Shown: piece after piece, positions 34,570-44,056 of the stretch
How the letters are laid out: each line of letters begins with the position of its first letter
How positions within the stretch are numbered: the stretch's first letter is position 1
DNA from: Gammaproteobacteria bacterium
GTDB taxonomy: Bacteria > Pseudomonadota > Gammaproteobacteria > GRL18
Direction of reading: 5' to 3'
Length of the DNA: 50,669 nucleotides
Assembly: GCA_026196615.1 (NCBI GenBank)
Contig: JAPHSW010000059.1
Span: 1-50,669 of the forward strand
Notes under the pieces: model-generated
What the model was told of the DNA's origin: nothing
Databases searched by the model: none
Seen by the model: the letters and a program-made list of their open reading frames with translations, nothing else
Program-made: the position numbers and the translations under genes

Positions 34570-35079
34570 ATGAGAGTACACATAACTGGAAATGCAGGAA
34601 GTGGTAAAACAACTTTAGCTAAAGAGCTAGGGGAGATTCTTCAATTAGATGTTTACGGGTTGGATAAAGTTGTTTGGATGCCAAATTGGAGGAAAACTCC
34701 ATCTGATAAAAGAAAACAACTTGAGCAAGAGTTGGTTGATAAATCAGAGTGGGTAATTGAAGGAGTTTCTTCGATTGCGCGCCAAACATCTGATTTAATT
34801 ATTTTCTTAGATTATCCACGTCATATCTGTTTAATTCGATGCATCAAAAGGAATTGGAAGTATCTATTTACATCAAGACCAGAGCTACCCAATAATTGTC
34901 CTGAAATTAAAATAATTCCACAACTGCTAAAAATAATTTGGCAGTTCCCTATAGTAGCAAAGCCTATTATTGTTAAGGAATTAGATAGTCATAAGCATTT
35001 CGTAACAGTAACTAATACTTATGAACTAAATGAACTTATTAATGGGATAAGGTCATTCCCAATGGATGTGTCTTCCTGA
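34570..35079 (+). CDS. P-loop kinase-like protein (FlaR / DNA topology modulation family)
   Basis: 169 residues from ATG 34570, at which relatives start (MRVHITGNAGSGKTTLAKEL). Walker A is GNAGSGKTT, followed by LDKVVWMPNWRKTP and EWVIEGVSS, a pattern of adenylate-kinase-like proteins annotated as FlaR or topology modulators. Substrate and role are unknown. An ATG at 34540, inside the palindrome, lacks a ribosome site. Behind the Nudix gene, both AT-rich. Confidence 0.82.
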   Translation: MRVHITGNAGSGKTTLAKELGEILQLDVYGLDKVVWMPNWRKTPSDKRKQLEQELVDKSEWVIEGVSSIARQTSDLIIFLDYPRHICLIRCIKRNWKYLFTSRPELPNNCPEIKIIPQLLKIIWQFPIVAKPIIVKELDSHKHFVTVTNTYELNELINGIRSFPMDVSS

Positions 35080-35180
35080 ATTGTCTTTTACAAAATAAGG
35101 AGTGGTCGGTTTAAATTAGCTTTATTGATACATGGTATTAGATGTTATTACTCAACTATACTTAGACTTAAGCTGCACTA

Positions 35181-35462
35181 TTACCACTTAGCCGTTGTGT
35201 AATATTTTTCTAATCGACGAATCTTTGTGTTAATTTCAGCAATCTCTTGTGAGTTAGTGTTTTCTTTACTGGCTTCACAATGTGCATAAACATCAGTTTG
35301 ACGAGCCTGTAGATTATCTTCAGCTTTTAGTACTTTACGCATAATGATACTTGCTTGTACGCATTCTTCAGGATTATCGTATACTTTTTCCATTTGATGG
35401 CGAAACTCAAGATCTGATCCGTTTGTTATCCCCGAAACAACAAGAAATAATATGACTTTCAT
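35181..35462 (-). CDS. small exported protein of unknown function
   Basis: 93 residues from the ATG whose first base is 35462, which is also the last base of the upstream stop (TAATG). A short signal peptide (MKVILFLVVSGITNG) is followed by a helical, charged body with two Cys (EECVQASIIMRK and YAHCEASK) that could pair. No family is recognised. Translation is coupled to the rhodanese in front, so the two may cooperate. Confidence 0.65.
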   Translation of the reverse strand: MKVILFLVVSGITNGSDLEFRHQMEKVYDNPEECVQASIIMRKVLKAEDNLQARQTDVYAHCEASKENTNSQEIAEINTKIRRLEKYYTTAKW

Positions 35463-35887
35463 TAGCACTGCTCCCAAGGCAGGTTATGATAGCGCCAACC
35501 ACCGAGAGTGCTTCGTTGATGGTTTTCATCTAGATCGCCTTCAAAGCCTTCATCAATATTAAAAACATTACATAGCCCAGAATCTATTAAAAGTTGCCCT
35601 GCTTCAAATGAACGTTTACCACTGCGACAAATTAAAATGATATCAGGATGTTCTTCATCTTCACCACAGACACCGCCAAGCACTAATTTACGTATTTCGG
35701 TGACAAAATTTGGATTAATATCCCAGTCGGGTTCATCAATCCAGGCAATATGTATAGCACCTTTGGGATGACCGACAAAAAGAAATTCCATTGACGAACG
35801 GACATCAATTAAAAGATATTTTGGATTTTCACTGAGCATTTTAAATGCTTCATTGGGTGAGATGGATATAGGGGTTACTTTATTCAT
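35462..35887 (-). CDS. cytosolic rhodanese-like sulfurtransferase
   Basis: 141 residues of a single rhodanese domain. The N-terminal YLLIDVRSSMEFLFVGHP and active-site loop ILICRSGKRSFEAG (Cys then SGKR) are intact. No signal peptide, so cytosolic. It likely carries persulfide sulfur. The C-terminus is extended past the domain with RSTLGGWRYHNLPWEQC, ending in Cys. First gene of a pair with the small exported protein. Confidence 0.92.
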   Translation of the reverse strand: MNKVTPISISPNEAFKMLSENPKYLLIDVRSSMEFLFVGHPKGAIHIAWIDEPDWDINPNFVTEIRKLVLGGVCGEDEEHPDIILICRSGKRSFEAGQLLIDSGLCNVFNIDEGFEGDLDENHQRSTLGGWRYHNLPWEQC

Positions 35888-36081
35888 GAAATAATAGATC
35901 TCTTATTGACTCAGTTGATTTAATAATAACCTTGTTATATTTCTGAAAAATCAGTTAAATTTATTGGGAATATTTTCATTATGAACACATATGGCTCAAC
36001 GGGTTGTTCTAAAATAATAGGTAATTTAAAATATATTATAGGTAACTTTCACGAAAACTTATAGATAAAAGCAAGGAAATA

Positions 36082-36480
36082 ATGATGGTTGGCAGACGCA
36101 AAGACAAAAAGAAAAAAATGGATACTGGTAAACTGGATGCCATTGTTAAAAAAGTTCATAGTGATGCAAATGAGAGAGAAAAAGGTTATCGCGAACAATC
36201 TTTAAATATTCACCCATGGGTTTGTGGACGTTGTGGTAAGGAATTTACCAGAGAAAACCTGCAATTATTGACAGTACACCATATTGATCATAATCATAAC
36301 AATAATCCTCCAGATGGCAGTAATTGGGAAAATTTATGCATCTATTGTCATGATAATGAGCACCAGAAAATGAATGAATTTGAAGCTTATGGTGATGTGA
36401 ATGCTGGTGCTCAATCAGAAGCAGCAACACATAATCCATTTGCTAATCTGAAATCTATGATAAATAAGGATGATGAATAA
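36082..36480 (+). CDS. yajD: YajD-like HNH nuclease family protein
   Basis: 132 residues. The HNH core shows WVCGRCGKEF, LTVHHIDHNHNNNPPDGSNW and NLCIYCHDNEHQK: paired CxxC zinc ligands around the HH/N/H nuclease motif. E. coli YajD is close in length and has the same tail (NPFANLKSMI here). A nuclease role is family inference; biological target unknown. AAGGAAAT precedes ATG 36082; ATG 36085 is equally possible. Confidence 0.92.
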   Translation: MMVGRRKDKKKKMDTGKLDAIVKKVHSDANEREKGYREQSLNIHPWVCGRCGKEFTRENLQLLTVHHIDHNHNNNPPDGSNWENLCIYCHDNEHQKMNEFEAYGDVNAGAQSEAATHNPFANLKSMINKDDE

Positions 36481-36614
36481 GCATAAAACATTTTTATTTC
36501 ACCCTATTCATGATCAATTTCATTTGAATTACCTGTAATTAGCGATTAAGGTGCGTCTGGGTTAAAATACGGTCTTCTTTTTAGTAGTTATGAGACAGAA
36601 GTAAGGAATGCTGT

Positions 36615-37277
36615 ATGAGTAAACCATTGGATCAAAAATCCTCTAATAACGATGAAGTCGCTTATCCACCACCTCAACGTGTCAGCTTTGCTGAGCATGA
36701 ACAGCGCTTGCCATGGCTCAGTATCTTAATGGACGCCTATTTGATTACTGATCAGGGAATCAGTGAATCTATTAAACGAGAAGAAAAACAAGGTAAAAAA
36801 CTGGCTTGTGCTAGAGGTTGTGCCACTTGTTGCAAGTCGCATGAAACGATTCCTGTATACCCTTTAGAATTAATGGGCATGTCATGGTATGTGATTGAAG
36901 TCATTGAAGGTGAATTGCGTGAGAAATTGAAGGCTCAATTAAGAAATCTTGAGTCACTGCAGTCCTGTCCTTTTTTGATTGATAATGCCTGTTCATTGCA
37001 TGCTGTTCGACCTATGGCCTGCCGTAGTTTTAATGTGTTTAATAAGCAATGTATTGATGGTGAAGATGCATACTATACTCGACGTGATGATGTGTTAACT
37101 CCAATACAGAAATACAATGATGATGCATTTGATGTGATGTTACCTTTTTATGGAATTAAAAATAAAGCAGAACGCCGCAAGATGATCAAAACGGGTGGAA
37201 TGCATCAGATGGCAAAAGTTATGCGAGACCTAAACTGGTCATCTTTGCCTGATAAAATGGATGCGTTTGAGAAATAA
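36615..37277 (+). CDS. YkgJ family cysteine-cluster protein
   Basis: 220 residues. The Cys motif CARGCATCCKSH together with CPFLIDNACSLH and RPMACRSF fits the YkgJ (CxxxCxxCC) zinc- or iron-chelating family. Function is unknown; a metal centre is likely. The ribosome site is AAGGAATGC before the ATG. Stands alone, followed by two structured repeats. Confidence 0.88.
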   Translation: MSKPLDQKSSNNDEVAYPPPQRVSFAEHEQRLPWLSILMDAYLITDQGISESIKREEKQGKKLACARGCATCCKSHETIPVYPLELMGMSWYVIEVIEGELREKLKAQLRNLESLQSCPFLIDNACSLHAVRPMACRSFNVFNKQCIDGEDAYYTRRDDVLTPIQKYNDDAFDVMLPFYGIKNKAERRKMIKTGGMHQMAKVMRDLNWSSLPDKMDAFEK

Positions 37278-37312
37278 GTTAAGGTGATGTTCGAAAGTGG
37301 TGCTTTTAAGTC

Positions 37313-37434
37313 AGAGAGTGGTATGGTGTCCTTGACCTGACAGGGGACGCTCCAAGCACGTCCATGTGTCGCTTATCCTCGGCATCCATGCCTCGAAATA
37401 CCTCTGTCAAGCCAAGGACACCATACCACCCTCT
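37313..37434 (+). repeat. structured hairpin repeat, copy 1
   Basis: The outer arms 37313-37334 and 37413-37434 pair over 22 bp with one mismatch (ends at GTGTCCTTG/CAAGGACAC), and pairing goes on through TGACAG. Inside is a 51-base core (37348-37398) with two small hairpins, each of five pairs around CC: CACGTCCATGTG (37357-37368) and GGCATCCATGCC (37381-37392). The core matches copy 2 in the opposite orientation at 44 of 51 positions. It lies between YkgJ and copy 2. A reading frame through it (37364-37561) is not a gene. Confidence 0.88.
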
Positions 37435-37568
37435 TAATAGAATCACGTTTCTCACTGGAGGTAGAAGAGCAAAGCAAAAGAAAAATCAACAGCAAGATTA
37501 TTCGAAATTAGGCTTTGTTTTTTCTTATCTTTTGATTTTCCCCTCACTAGTGAAGGAATGACGTAGAA

Positions 37569-37683
37569 GTGATTTGAAGTACTGTGGTAGTTTAAGGGGC
37601 TTTCGAGCCATGGATGGCGAGGTTGAGCGACACACGGATGTGCTTGAAGCGCCCCCCTAAACTACCACAGTACTCCAAAGCAC
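37569..37683 (-). repeat. structured hairpin repeat, copy 2 (opposite orientation)
   Basis: The outer arms 37569-37594 and 37658-37683 pair over 26 bp with two mismatches and have no sequence in common with the arms of copy 1. The core (37601-37651, read on the minus strand) contains the two hairpins CACATCCGTGTG and GCCATCCATGGC. Compared with copy 1 the pair G-C in the second hairpin has become C-G on both sides, a compensatory change. It ends 27 bases from the stop of the next gene, on the minus strand. Confidence 0.88.
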
Positions 37684-37710
37684 GTTTTAAATACCACAAT
37701 TCCTGAACGA

Positions 37711-38868
37711 TCAATCCCAGTATTCTGTCTTAATCGGATTACCTAAATCCGCATCAATAAGACGTTGCCTGACTTCTAATAGCTTCTCAATTAATGCCGG
37801 TTCTGTTTTTTCATAAGACTCTGCATCAGGCACCCGTCGTACTACAACACCTAATAATTCCGTGATGGCATTACCAATCGAATTTTGGCTAATTGTCACA
37901 ATCAATTTGCCTTGTTCATTACGATAAATCAGTTGCTTGAAGGCGGGCTGCCAACGAATGGAGTTGGCATATTTTGCATCATGCACACACATGTCGCGTA
38001 CTTTTTTGGCGCTGGCTAAAAAGTCATTATCAAACAGTAAAGTATTTTCAATTTGATCGGGGAAATATGTCTTTGGTGGAATAGGAGCATTTCGTGTTGA
38101 AACCTGACTGAAAAAGGTGCGATAGAAATCCAGAAAGCCTTTGAGGATCAAATCATATTCTTTCCAGAAATGGGTACTTTTTAGCATATCAACACCACCC
38201 TGGATTTCCCAACTAGGTAAACCCTGAGGATAGCCTGTTAGAGAGAGCTGTGAAGCTTTTCCTTCAATAGGTTTTAGGATCTGTAGGTCAAGCGACTCAA
38301 AGAAAGTACGATAGACATGGCGCATATGGGCCTGAAACAAACTGTTTTGGCCTCCATCTGTCAAATTAGGATTTTTAGGATCGGCATTTTCTGCATTTCG
38401 CAATTGATCCATATTAAATACAATAAAGTGATTGTGTAGCATACGAATGCTGGGTACACCAGGAGCGGTTAAAGGCCAGGTGGCATCCAGACTGGCTTCA
38501 CCTGCTAAAACTAATGCATCATTCGGATCAGGGTATTTTTCCAGCATGTACTCAATCATGATTTGGTTCATCCGATTCCAAACGGTTTTGGTTTGTTCCG
38601 GAAGCTGTGTTCGGCGTACAGGACGGCCTAAAGGATTAAGAATACACTCAGAGGAATTAAAGATAATAGAGGTATCAAATTCATTACTATGACCTAATGC
38701 TTTTCGATACATTAGGAGGTGTTCAGGGTTTTGGAGCAGGCCGTTATTTTGAGTGAGATCCTGAAGATTTTCAGTACTATTAAAAAACTCGTTGGGCTTC
38801 ATGCCCTCTGGCACATCCAGGGGAATAGGACGAAATGGGGTAATGATCTCTTTTGGGCCTGACTTCAT
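37711..38868 (-). CDS. unrecognised 385-residue cytosolic protein
   Basis: No signal peptide or membrane segment. I do not recognise the family. Features: proline-rich start (ITPFRPIPLDVPEGMKP), a His pair in IRMLHNHFIVFNMDQL, the segment LTGYPQGLPSWEIQGG, aromatic-rich FWKEYDLILKGFLDFYRTFF, and a C-terminal helix with LLEVRQRLIDADLG. The HNH stretch recalls HIT-like or radical metal sites, but there is not enough for a call. It is well formed, of normal base use, so probably a real conserved enzyme. Upstream, an inverted repeat at 38896-38928 may control it. Confidence 0.75.
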   Translation of the reverse strand: MKSGPKEIITPFRPIPLDVPEGMKPNEFFNSTENLQDLTQNNGLLQNPEHLLMYRKALGHSNEFDTSIIFNSSECILNPLGRPVRRTQLPEQTKTVWNRMNQIMIEYMLEKYPDPNDALVLAGEASLDATWPLTAPGVPSIRMLHNHFIVFNMDQLRNAENADPKNPNLTDGGQNSLFQAHMRHVYRTFFESLDLQILKPIEGKASQLSLTGYPQGLPSWEIQGGVDMLKSTHFWKEYDLILKGFLDFYRTFFSQVSTRNAPIPPKTYFPDQIENTLLFDNDFLASAKKVRDMCVHDAKYANSIRWQPAFKQLIYRNEQGKLIVTISQNSIGNAITELLGVVVRRVPDAESYEKTEPALIEKLLEVRQRLIDADLGNPIKTEYWD

Positions 38869-38895
38869 GCGTTTTCCTTGAACAAATTATGGAAC

Positions 38896-38928
38896 AGACA
38901 TATTAACATTTTCTTATTTAATATGTCT
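38896..38928. promoter_or_regulatory. inverted repeat upstream of the unrecognised gene
   Basis: AGACATATTA at 38896-38905 is exactly complementary to TAATATGTCT at 38919-38928, with 13 bases between. It lies 28 bases before the start of the gene on the minus strand, a good place for an operator. It could also end the cheV transcript. Confidence 0.4.
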
Positions 38929-39007
38929 TGATGTTTGTCATAAAACGAAATATGTCTGCTTTGATCTCAGTGTGTGACTTGCCTTTTAAGTAACATTGGC
39001 TTATCTG

Positions 39008-39991
39008 TTACTTATGTTCTAATTTGTTTTGAGCCTTGGATGCTGCAATAGCAATATTTTTTTCAATAACACTGGAAAGGTTGGTTGGATCGAATTTAGG
39101 TACATAGTCATCAGCCCCTACATTTTTACCTAAACTCTGGTTAGAATCTGCGGAAAGTGATGAATGCATTATGACGGGAATATCATTGAAGCGTCCATCG
39201 GCTTTGATTTTTTTAGTTAACACAAAACCATCCATTTCAGGCATTTCAACATCGGTCAAAATGAGCTGTATGAAGTTGGCAACAGGCTGTTTGGCGTTGT
39301 CTGCTCTATCAGCAATTTCCTTTAGCTTTTCCCAGGCTTCAAGACCATTATTGGCACTCACATGAGTGAACCCCATATGATCTAAGGTTCGTGAAATTTG
39401 TTTGCGAGCAACTAAAGAGTCGTCAGCATAAAAGATTGTGACTTCGCGACTTTCAGACGCTTCAACATCACTAAACCAGCTGTCTTTAGAAGTGTCTTGA
39501 GCTGTATCTGCAAGGACTTTTTCAACGTCCATAATCATAACAATACGGCCATCTTCAAGCTCTGTGACGGCAGTGACAACGCCTCCCATTTGCTCGGAAA
39601 GCATCTCAGGCGGTGTTTTAACTGTATTCCAGTCAAGACGCAATATTGTATCTACAGAGTGAACCATATAACCCTGCATCATATTATTATATTCAGTGAC
39701 AATCATGATTTGTGGTGGCTCATCAATTTGTAAACCACAAAATTTGGCCAGGTTAACCACTGGAATTAAATGACCTCGAAGACTGATCATACCTTCAACG
39801 GAAGCTGGCATATCTGGTGCTTGAGTTATTTCCGGTATAGACATGACCTCACGTACTTTGAATACATTAATGCCAAAGACTTCTTCACGGCCAGTGTTGG
39901 AGTCATGTCCCAGACTGAATAATAATAGTTCTAGACGATTTGTACCTGCCAGATTTGTTCGTTCATCTACAGATTGGATAAAATTGGTCAT
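39008..39991 (-). CDS. cheV: chemotaxis coupling protein CheV (CheW-REC)
   Basis: 327 residues. N-terminal CheW domain (about 15-165) with EVFGINVFKVREVMSIPEIT and GMISLRGHLIPVVNL, and a C-terminal REC domain (about 185-315) with the acceptor Asp in ILTDVEMPEMDGF. CheV couples receptors to CheA and adapts by phosphorylation. It is alone here, like the CheY-like and receptor genes. Confidence 0.95.
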   Translation of the reverse strand: MTNFIQSVDERTNLAGTNRLELLLFSLGHDSNTGREEVFGINVFKVREVMSIPEITQAPDMPASVEGMISLRGHLIPVVNLAKFCGLQIDEPPQIMIVTEYNNMMQGYMVHSVDTILRLDWNTVKTPPEMLSEQMGGVVTAVTELEDGRIVMIMDVEKVLADTAQDTSKDSWFSDVEASESREVTIFYADDSLVARKQISRTLDHMGFTHVSANNGLEAWEKLKEIADRADNAKQPVANFIQLILTDVEMPEMDGFVLTKKIKADGRFNDIPVIMHSSLSADSNQSLGKNVGADDYVPKFDPTNLSSVIEKNIAIAASKAQNKLEHK

Positions 39992-40172
39992 AACTTACTC
40001 GAATTCTTTATTAAAAATAGAAATAACAGCCGTTTTAGTTGTCTATATCAACTTGCATTAATTTTTTTATCGGCAAGAAGATAAATTTGTTTAATTTTGT
40101 AAAATCTTGGTACTGATTAGTGGAGTATAGTTGAAAGTAAGTAATATTCCAGATGAGAGTTACTTCATTTGA

Positions 40173-41675
40173 CTAATTTTTTTTAAGTAGCTTTGTAATT
40201 GCTGAAATATCGAGGTTTTCTTCTAAAGTGTCGGCTAATAAGTTGATACCTTGTTCCTGAAATTCTCTATAATCATATTGCTGTTGAGTGGTTAAACCTG
40301 CCCAGCTTAATAAATGATTACAAGCCTGAGGATGATCAAAAATACCATGTAGATAAGTGGAAATAATTTGTTCGTCAGCAGAAATAGCACCATCCATTTC
40401 ATCTTGATGTAGAGGATTTTGAATCAAAAGTAAGGCTGATTCTTTGTTGTCATATTGAGTTGAGCCTGCATGAATTTCATAGCCTGTTATATGAATATCA
40501 GGATGAGATTGGAAACAAGCCTGAACTTGCTTGAGTTTTTTTTCTGCCTCTAACGTTGTTTCATAGTTAAAATAACCCAGTCCATTACTGCTGCCAGGTG
40601 TGCCTTCAAGACCTAAAGGGTCGTGAATTTTGTTCCCTAAAATCTGTAATCCACCACAAATACCCATGAGTTTTCCACCATATCTAAGGTGTTTTTTTAT
40701 GGCAATATCCCAGGCATTTTCCTTTAGCCATTGGAGATCTGGACGGACACTTTTACTACCAGGAATAATAATAAGATCCGCAGGGGGAATGGCTTGTCCC
40801 TCTCGAATAAAACAAAGCTCAACCTGTGGATGCAAACGTAAGGCATCAAAATCAGTGTGATTGGCAATACGAGGGAGTACGGGAACAATAATTTTTATGG
40901 TTTCAGTGCTTAATTTGTCATTGTTGAAGTGTGCCTGATATGAGATGGCGTCTTCTGCTTCGATGTATAAATTGTGTAAATAAGGTAATACGCCCAGAAC
41001 AGGGGTTTGTGTTGTCTCCTCAAGCCACTGATTTCCAGGCTCAAGCAGTGAAATATCACCACGAAATTTATTAATAATATACCCTTTGATACGTTGTTGC
41101 TCTGAAGATGACAATAATTTTAAGGTGCCATATAGATGGGCAAATACCCCACCTTTATCAATGTCTGAAACAAGTAACACAGGACAATCAACGGCTTCGG
41201 CGAAGCCCATATTGGCAATATCATTTTCGCGTAAATTAATTTCTGCAGGACTACCAGCTCCCTCAACAATAATTAAATCATATTGCTGGCATAAGCGCTG
41301 ATGAGATTGAAGAACATAAGACATTGCTGTTTTTTTATAGGCATGATAAGAGGTGGCATCCATTTGTGTCATGGCTTTACCATGAATTATAACTTGAGCA
41401 CCTGTATCTGAATTGGGTTTGAGTAAAATAGGATTCATATCGGTGTGAGGCTCAAGATTGCAGGCCTGAGCCTGAACGGCTTGTGCGCGACCTATTTCAC
41501 CGCCATCAAGAGTAACAGCACTATTAAGAGCCATATTCTGTGGTTTAAAGGGAGCAACACGATAACCTTGTCGATAAAAAAGTCGACACAAGCCTGCGAC
41601 CAGCACACTTTTACCAGCATCAGAGGTTGTTCCCTGAATCATTAGGGTGACAGCCTGTTTCTTATTGTTTTGCAT
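40173..41675 (-). CDS. cobQ: cobyric acid synthase
   Basis: 500 residues. The N-terminal ATP-binding domain shows [17 protein letters not shown] and [11 protein letters not shown]; the C-terminal glutamine amidotransferase domain has the Cys in [10 protein letters not shown] and the His in YLHGIFDH. It amidates adenosylcobyrinic acid a,c-diamide at four sites. Divergent from cbiB over 120 bases, in which I saw no cobalamin riboswitch. Part of the late cobalamin module. Confidence 0.96.
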   Translation of the reverse strand: MQNNKKQAVTLMIQGTTSDAGKSVLVAGLCRLFYRQGYRVAPFKPQNMALNSAVTLDGGEIGRAQAVQAQACNLEPHTDMNPILLKPNSDTGAQVIIHGKAMTQMDATSYHAYKKTAMSYVLQSHQRLCQQYDLIIVEGAGSPAEINLRENDIANMGFAEAVDCPVLLVSDIDKGGVFAHLYGTLKLLSSSEQQRIKGYIINKFRGDISLLEPGNQWLEETTQTPVLGVLPYLHNLYIEAEDAISYQAHFNNDKLSTETIKIIVPVLPRIANHTDFDALRLHPQVELCFIREGQAIPPADLIIIPGSKSVRPDLQWLKENAWDIAIKKHLRYGGKLMGICGGLQILGNKIHDPLGLEGTPGSSNGLGYFNYETTLEAEKKLKQVQACFQSHPDIHITGYEIHAGSTQYDNKESALLLIQNPLHQDEMDGAISADEQIISTYLHGIFDHPQACNHLLSWAGLTTQQQYDYREFQEQGINLLADTLEENLDISAITKLLKKN

Positions 41676-41795
41676 GTTAGAATAGATCCGTCATTTCTCA
41701 ACACAATTTCTTATTCTTATAAGACTTTAGCGCTCTTAGTTATAAAAAAGAGGAAAGGGAATGATAAATAAAAAGTTGATATATAAAGGTTAAAA

Positions 41796-42794
41796 ATGCT
41801 TATTGTACTATTATGCGCTTTGCTTCTCGATTATTTTTTTGGTGAGCCAGTGAAATATCATCCATTGGTCGCTTTTGGTCAATTGGCTAACTGGTTAGAG
41901 GAGCGTCTGAATGAAACATTAATTAATATCCATTCGGAATCAAAAGTTGAATTCAGTTCAGAATTTATTATAGAAGCGACTAATGACTCAGGCTCAAGCA
42001 GTACAAAAGCATCAAATCAGAATCGTCTCAATGGCTTGATTGCAGTGTTAATTTGTATAATGCCTGCAGGTTGGCTGACTTATGCTGTGGTAGATGAGGG
42101 AATTATTGGTTTTGTACTTGAAGTAATAATTCTCTATTTTGCGATAGGTCTCAGTAGTCTTAAACAGCATGCTCAAGAGGTATTAATCCCCTTAGTTGAA
42201 CGTCAATATGAACAGGCCCGTCAGGCTCTATCAAAGATTGTTAGTCGGGATACAGAGGATATGGATGAAGAAGGAATTTGTCGTGCAGCAACGGAATCTG
42301 TTCTGGAAAATGGAAATGATGCTGTTTTTGCAACGATTTTCTGGTTTGCTGTTGCTGGTGCACCTGGTGTTGTTATCTTTCGATTAACCAATACACTGGA
42401 TGCAATGTGGGGTTATAAAACAGAACGTTTTAATAGTTTTGGTTTTTTTGCTGCAAAATTTGATGATATTTTAAATTACATTCCTGCCCGCCTGACAGCA
42501 GTGACTTATGCTTTGATGGGGAATTGGAAAAATGCTATGCAGTGCTGGACAATTCAAGGTTCATTATGGGAAAGCCCAAATTCTGGTGTGGTCATGGCGG
42601 CAGGGGCAGGAGCGCTGGATGTACAATTGGGTGGTGCGGATCAGTACCATGGAGAGTACAAAGAACGTCCTGATTTAGGCTGTGGACAAAAGGCAAAACC
42701 TGAAGTGATTCAGCAAGCCTGTGACTTGCTTGATCGATCAACAATTGTCTGGGTTGTTATCATTGCACTGATTACTATACCCAGCTGGATATAG
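41796..42794 (+). CDS. cbiB: adenosylcobinamide-phosphate synthase CbiB
   Basis: 332 residues with several membrane segments. The family start LLDYFFGEPVKYHPLVAFG and motifs ATESVLENGNDAVFATIFW, RLTNTLDAMWGYKTE, and SPNSGVVMAAGAGAL are present. It joins aminopropanol phosphate to adenosylcobyric acid. A polar insertion of about 30 residues (about 44-75, Ser- and Glu-rich) follows the first conserved segment. It works directly on the product of CobQ and is followed by the gene making the aminopropanol phosphate. Confidence 0.94.
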   Translation: MLIVLLCALLLDYFFGEPVKYHPLVAFGQLANWLEERLNETLINIHSESKVEFSSEFIIEATNDSGSSSTKASNQNRLNGLIAVLICIMPAGWLTYAVVDEGIIGFVLEVIILYFAIGLSSLKQHAQEVLIPLVERQYEQARQALSKIVSRDTEDMDEEGICRAATESVLENGNDAVFATIFWFAVAGAPGVVIFRLTNTLDAMWGYKTERFNSFGFFAAKFDDILNYIPARLTAVTYALMGNWKNAMQCWTIQGSLWESPNSGVVMAAGAGALDVQLGGADQYHGEYKERPDLGCGQKAKPEVIQQACDLLDRSTIVWVVIIALITIPSWI

Positions 42795-42831
42795 TAATGA
42801 TTGGTTGTAATCATTGTGTGTAATTAATGAT

Positions 42832-44052
42832 ATGAATACACATGTGCCGGTACTACCAAAACATGGTGGTCGTTTAAATGATGCCATAAAAAAGTATGCC
42901 AACAAAAATGGTTGTCCTGATAAGGAATACTGGCTTGATTTATCGACTGGTATTAATCCAAATGGCTGGCCAGTACCTGTGTTACCAGGTAGTATTTATA
43001 ATCGTCTTCCTGAAAATGATGATGGGCTTATTGAAGTTGCACTGGCTTATTATCAAGCGAAAAATATCCTTCCAGTTTCAGGCTCTCAAGAAGCGATACA
43101 ATTGTTGCCAGTGATCTTTGAACAGTACAATCTGTTCCAACGTCAGTTATTACAAAGTCAGTCGTTTCAAAAAAAATTATCACGCAATGATCGATGTTCA
43201 AAAAAAGCAACGGTAGGTATTGTGAGTCCCTGCTATGCAGAGCATGAATTTCAATGGAAGAAGAATCATTTTTCTGTATGTCATTTAACAACTGAAAACG
43301 TAGATGATGTATTAGATGAACTGGATGTATTGGTTTTAATCAATCCTAATAACCCAACGGGAGAGTTCATTGAAACGGAGATTATAAAACGATGGCAGAT
43401 TCGATTGAATCATAAAAAAAGAGAGACTCAGGGCTATTTAATTATTGATGAAGCTTTTATGGATAGCACGCCAGATAGCGGTATGCCTGATATATCCACT
43501 ATGGATAACTTAATTGTTTTACGATCCGTTGGAAAATTTTTTGGTTTGGCTGGTGTACGTTGTGGTTTTGTAATTGCTCATCCGAGAATATTATCACTAT
43601 TGAAATATCATCAGGGACCATGGTCAGTGAGTGGCCCCACTCGCTGGATTGTAAAAAAAGCATTATGTGATAAAAGTTGGATTGAGAAGAATAAACTTTA
43701 TTTAAGAAAATCATCAATGCGATTAAAAACGTTATTGGAAAAGTATCTTATAAATGATCAGCAATACGATATGATTTCAGGCACGGTATTATTTATAACA
43801 ATTTATATTAATAATGCATCAATGATTTTTGAGCAATTAGCACAACAAGGCATATTGGTTCGTTTACTGGATAAAAGTTGCCAGTGCCATTCTTGTCTAT
43901 TGCAATATAAAAGTATTAAAGCTCAGCATAAAGGGTTACGCTTTGGACTACCTGCCAATGAAAATCAGTGGCAATGTTTAGAAACTGTTCTAAAAAATAT
44001 TACTGCTTATAAAGAAGAGTCAACAACAAAAGATAGAATTTCAACAGAGTGA
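42832..44052 (+). CDS. cobD: L-threonine-O-3-phosphate decarboxylase (CobD/CobC type)
   Basis: 406 residues from ATG 42832; a GTG at 42814 is an alternative. PLP-dependent fold type I: LINPNNPTGEFI, YLIIDEAFMDSTPD, and the Lys in RSVGKFFGLAGVRCGF. It makes (R)-1-amino-2-propanol phosphate for the cobalamin loop. A Lys- and Gln-rich insertion lies near residues 105-125. No C-terminal zinc extension with many Cys, only a short CQCHSC, so the call is by context. Confidence 0.9.
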   Translation: MNTHVPVLPKHGGRLNDAIKKYANKNGCPDKEYWLDLSTGINPNGWPVPVLPGSIYNRLPENDDGLIEVALAYYQAKNILPVSGSQEAIQLLPVIFEQYNLFQRQLLQSQSFQKKLSRNDRCSKKATVGIVSPCYAEHEFQWKKNHFSVCHLTTENVDDVLDELDVLVLINPNNPTGEFIETEIIKRWQIRLNHKKRETQGYLIIDEAFMDSTPDSGMPDISTMDNLIVLRSVGKFFGLAGVRCGFVIAHPRILSLLKYHQGPWSVSGPTRWIVKKALCDKSWIEKNKLYLRKSSMRLKTLLEKYLINDQQYDMISGTVLFITIYINNASMIFEQLAQQGILVRLLDKSCQCHSCLLQYKSIKAQHKGLRFGLPANENQWQCLETVLKNITAYKEESTTKDRISTE

Positions 44053-44056
44053 AATA

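Noticed and set aside
37364-37561. Open reading frame of 65 codons over hairpin copy 1
   Set aside because: It runs through the structured core and outer arm of a repeat, has no ribosome site, and the product is a basic low-complexity peptide.
41676-41795. Cobalamin riboswitch between cobQ and cbiB
   Set aside because: Only 120 bases, without B12-box or the expected stems; nothing supports it.
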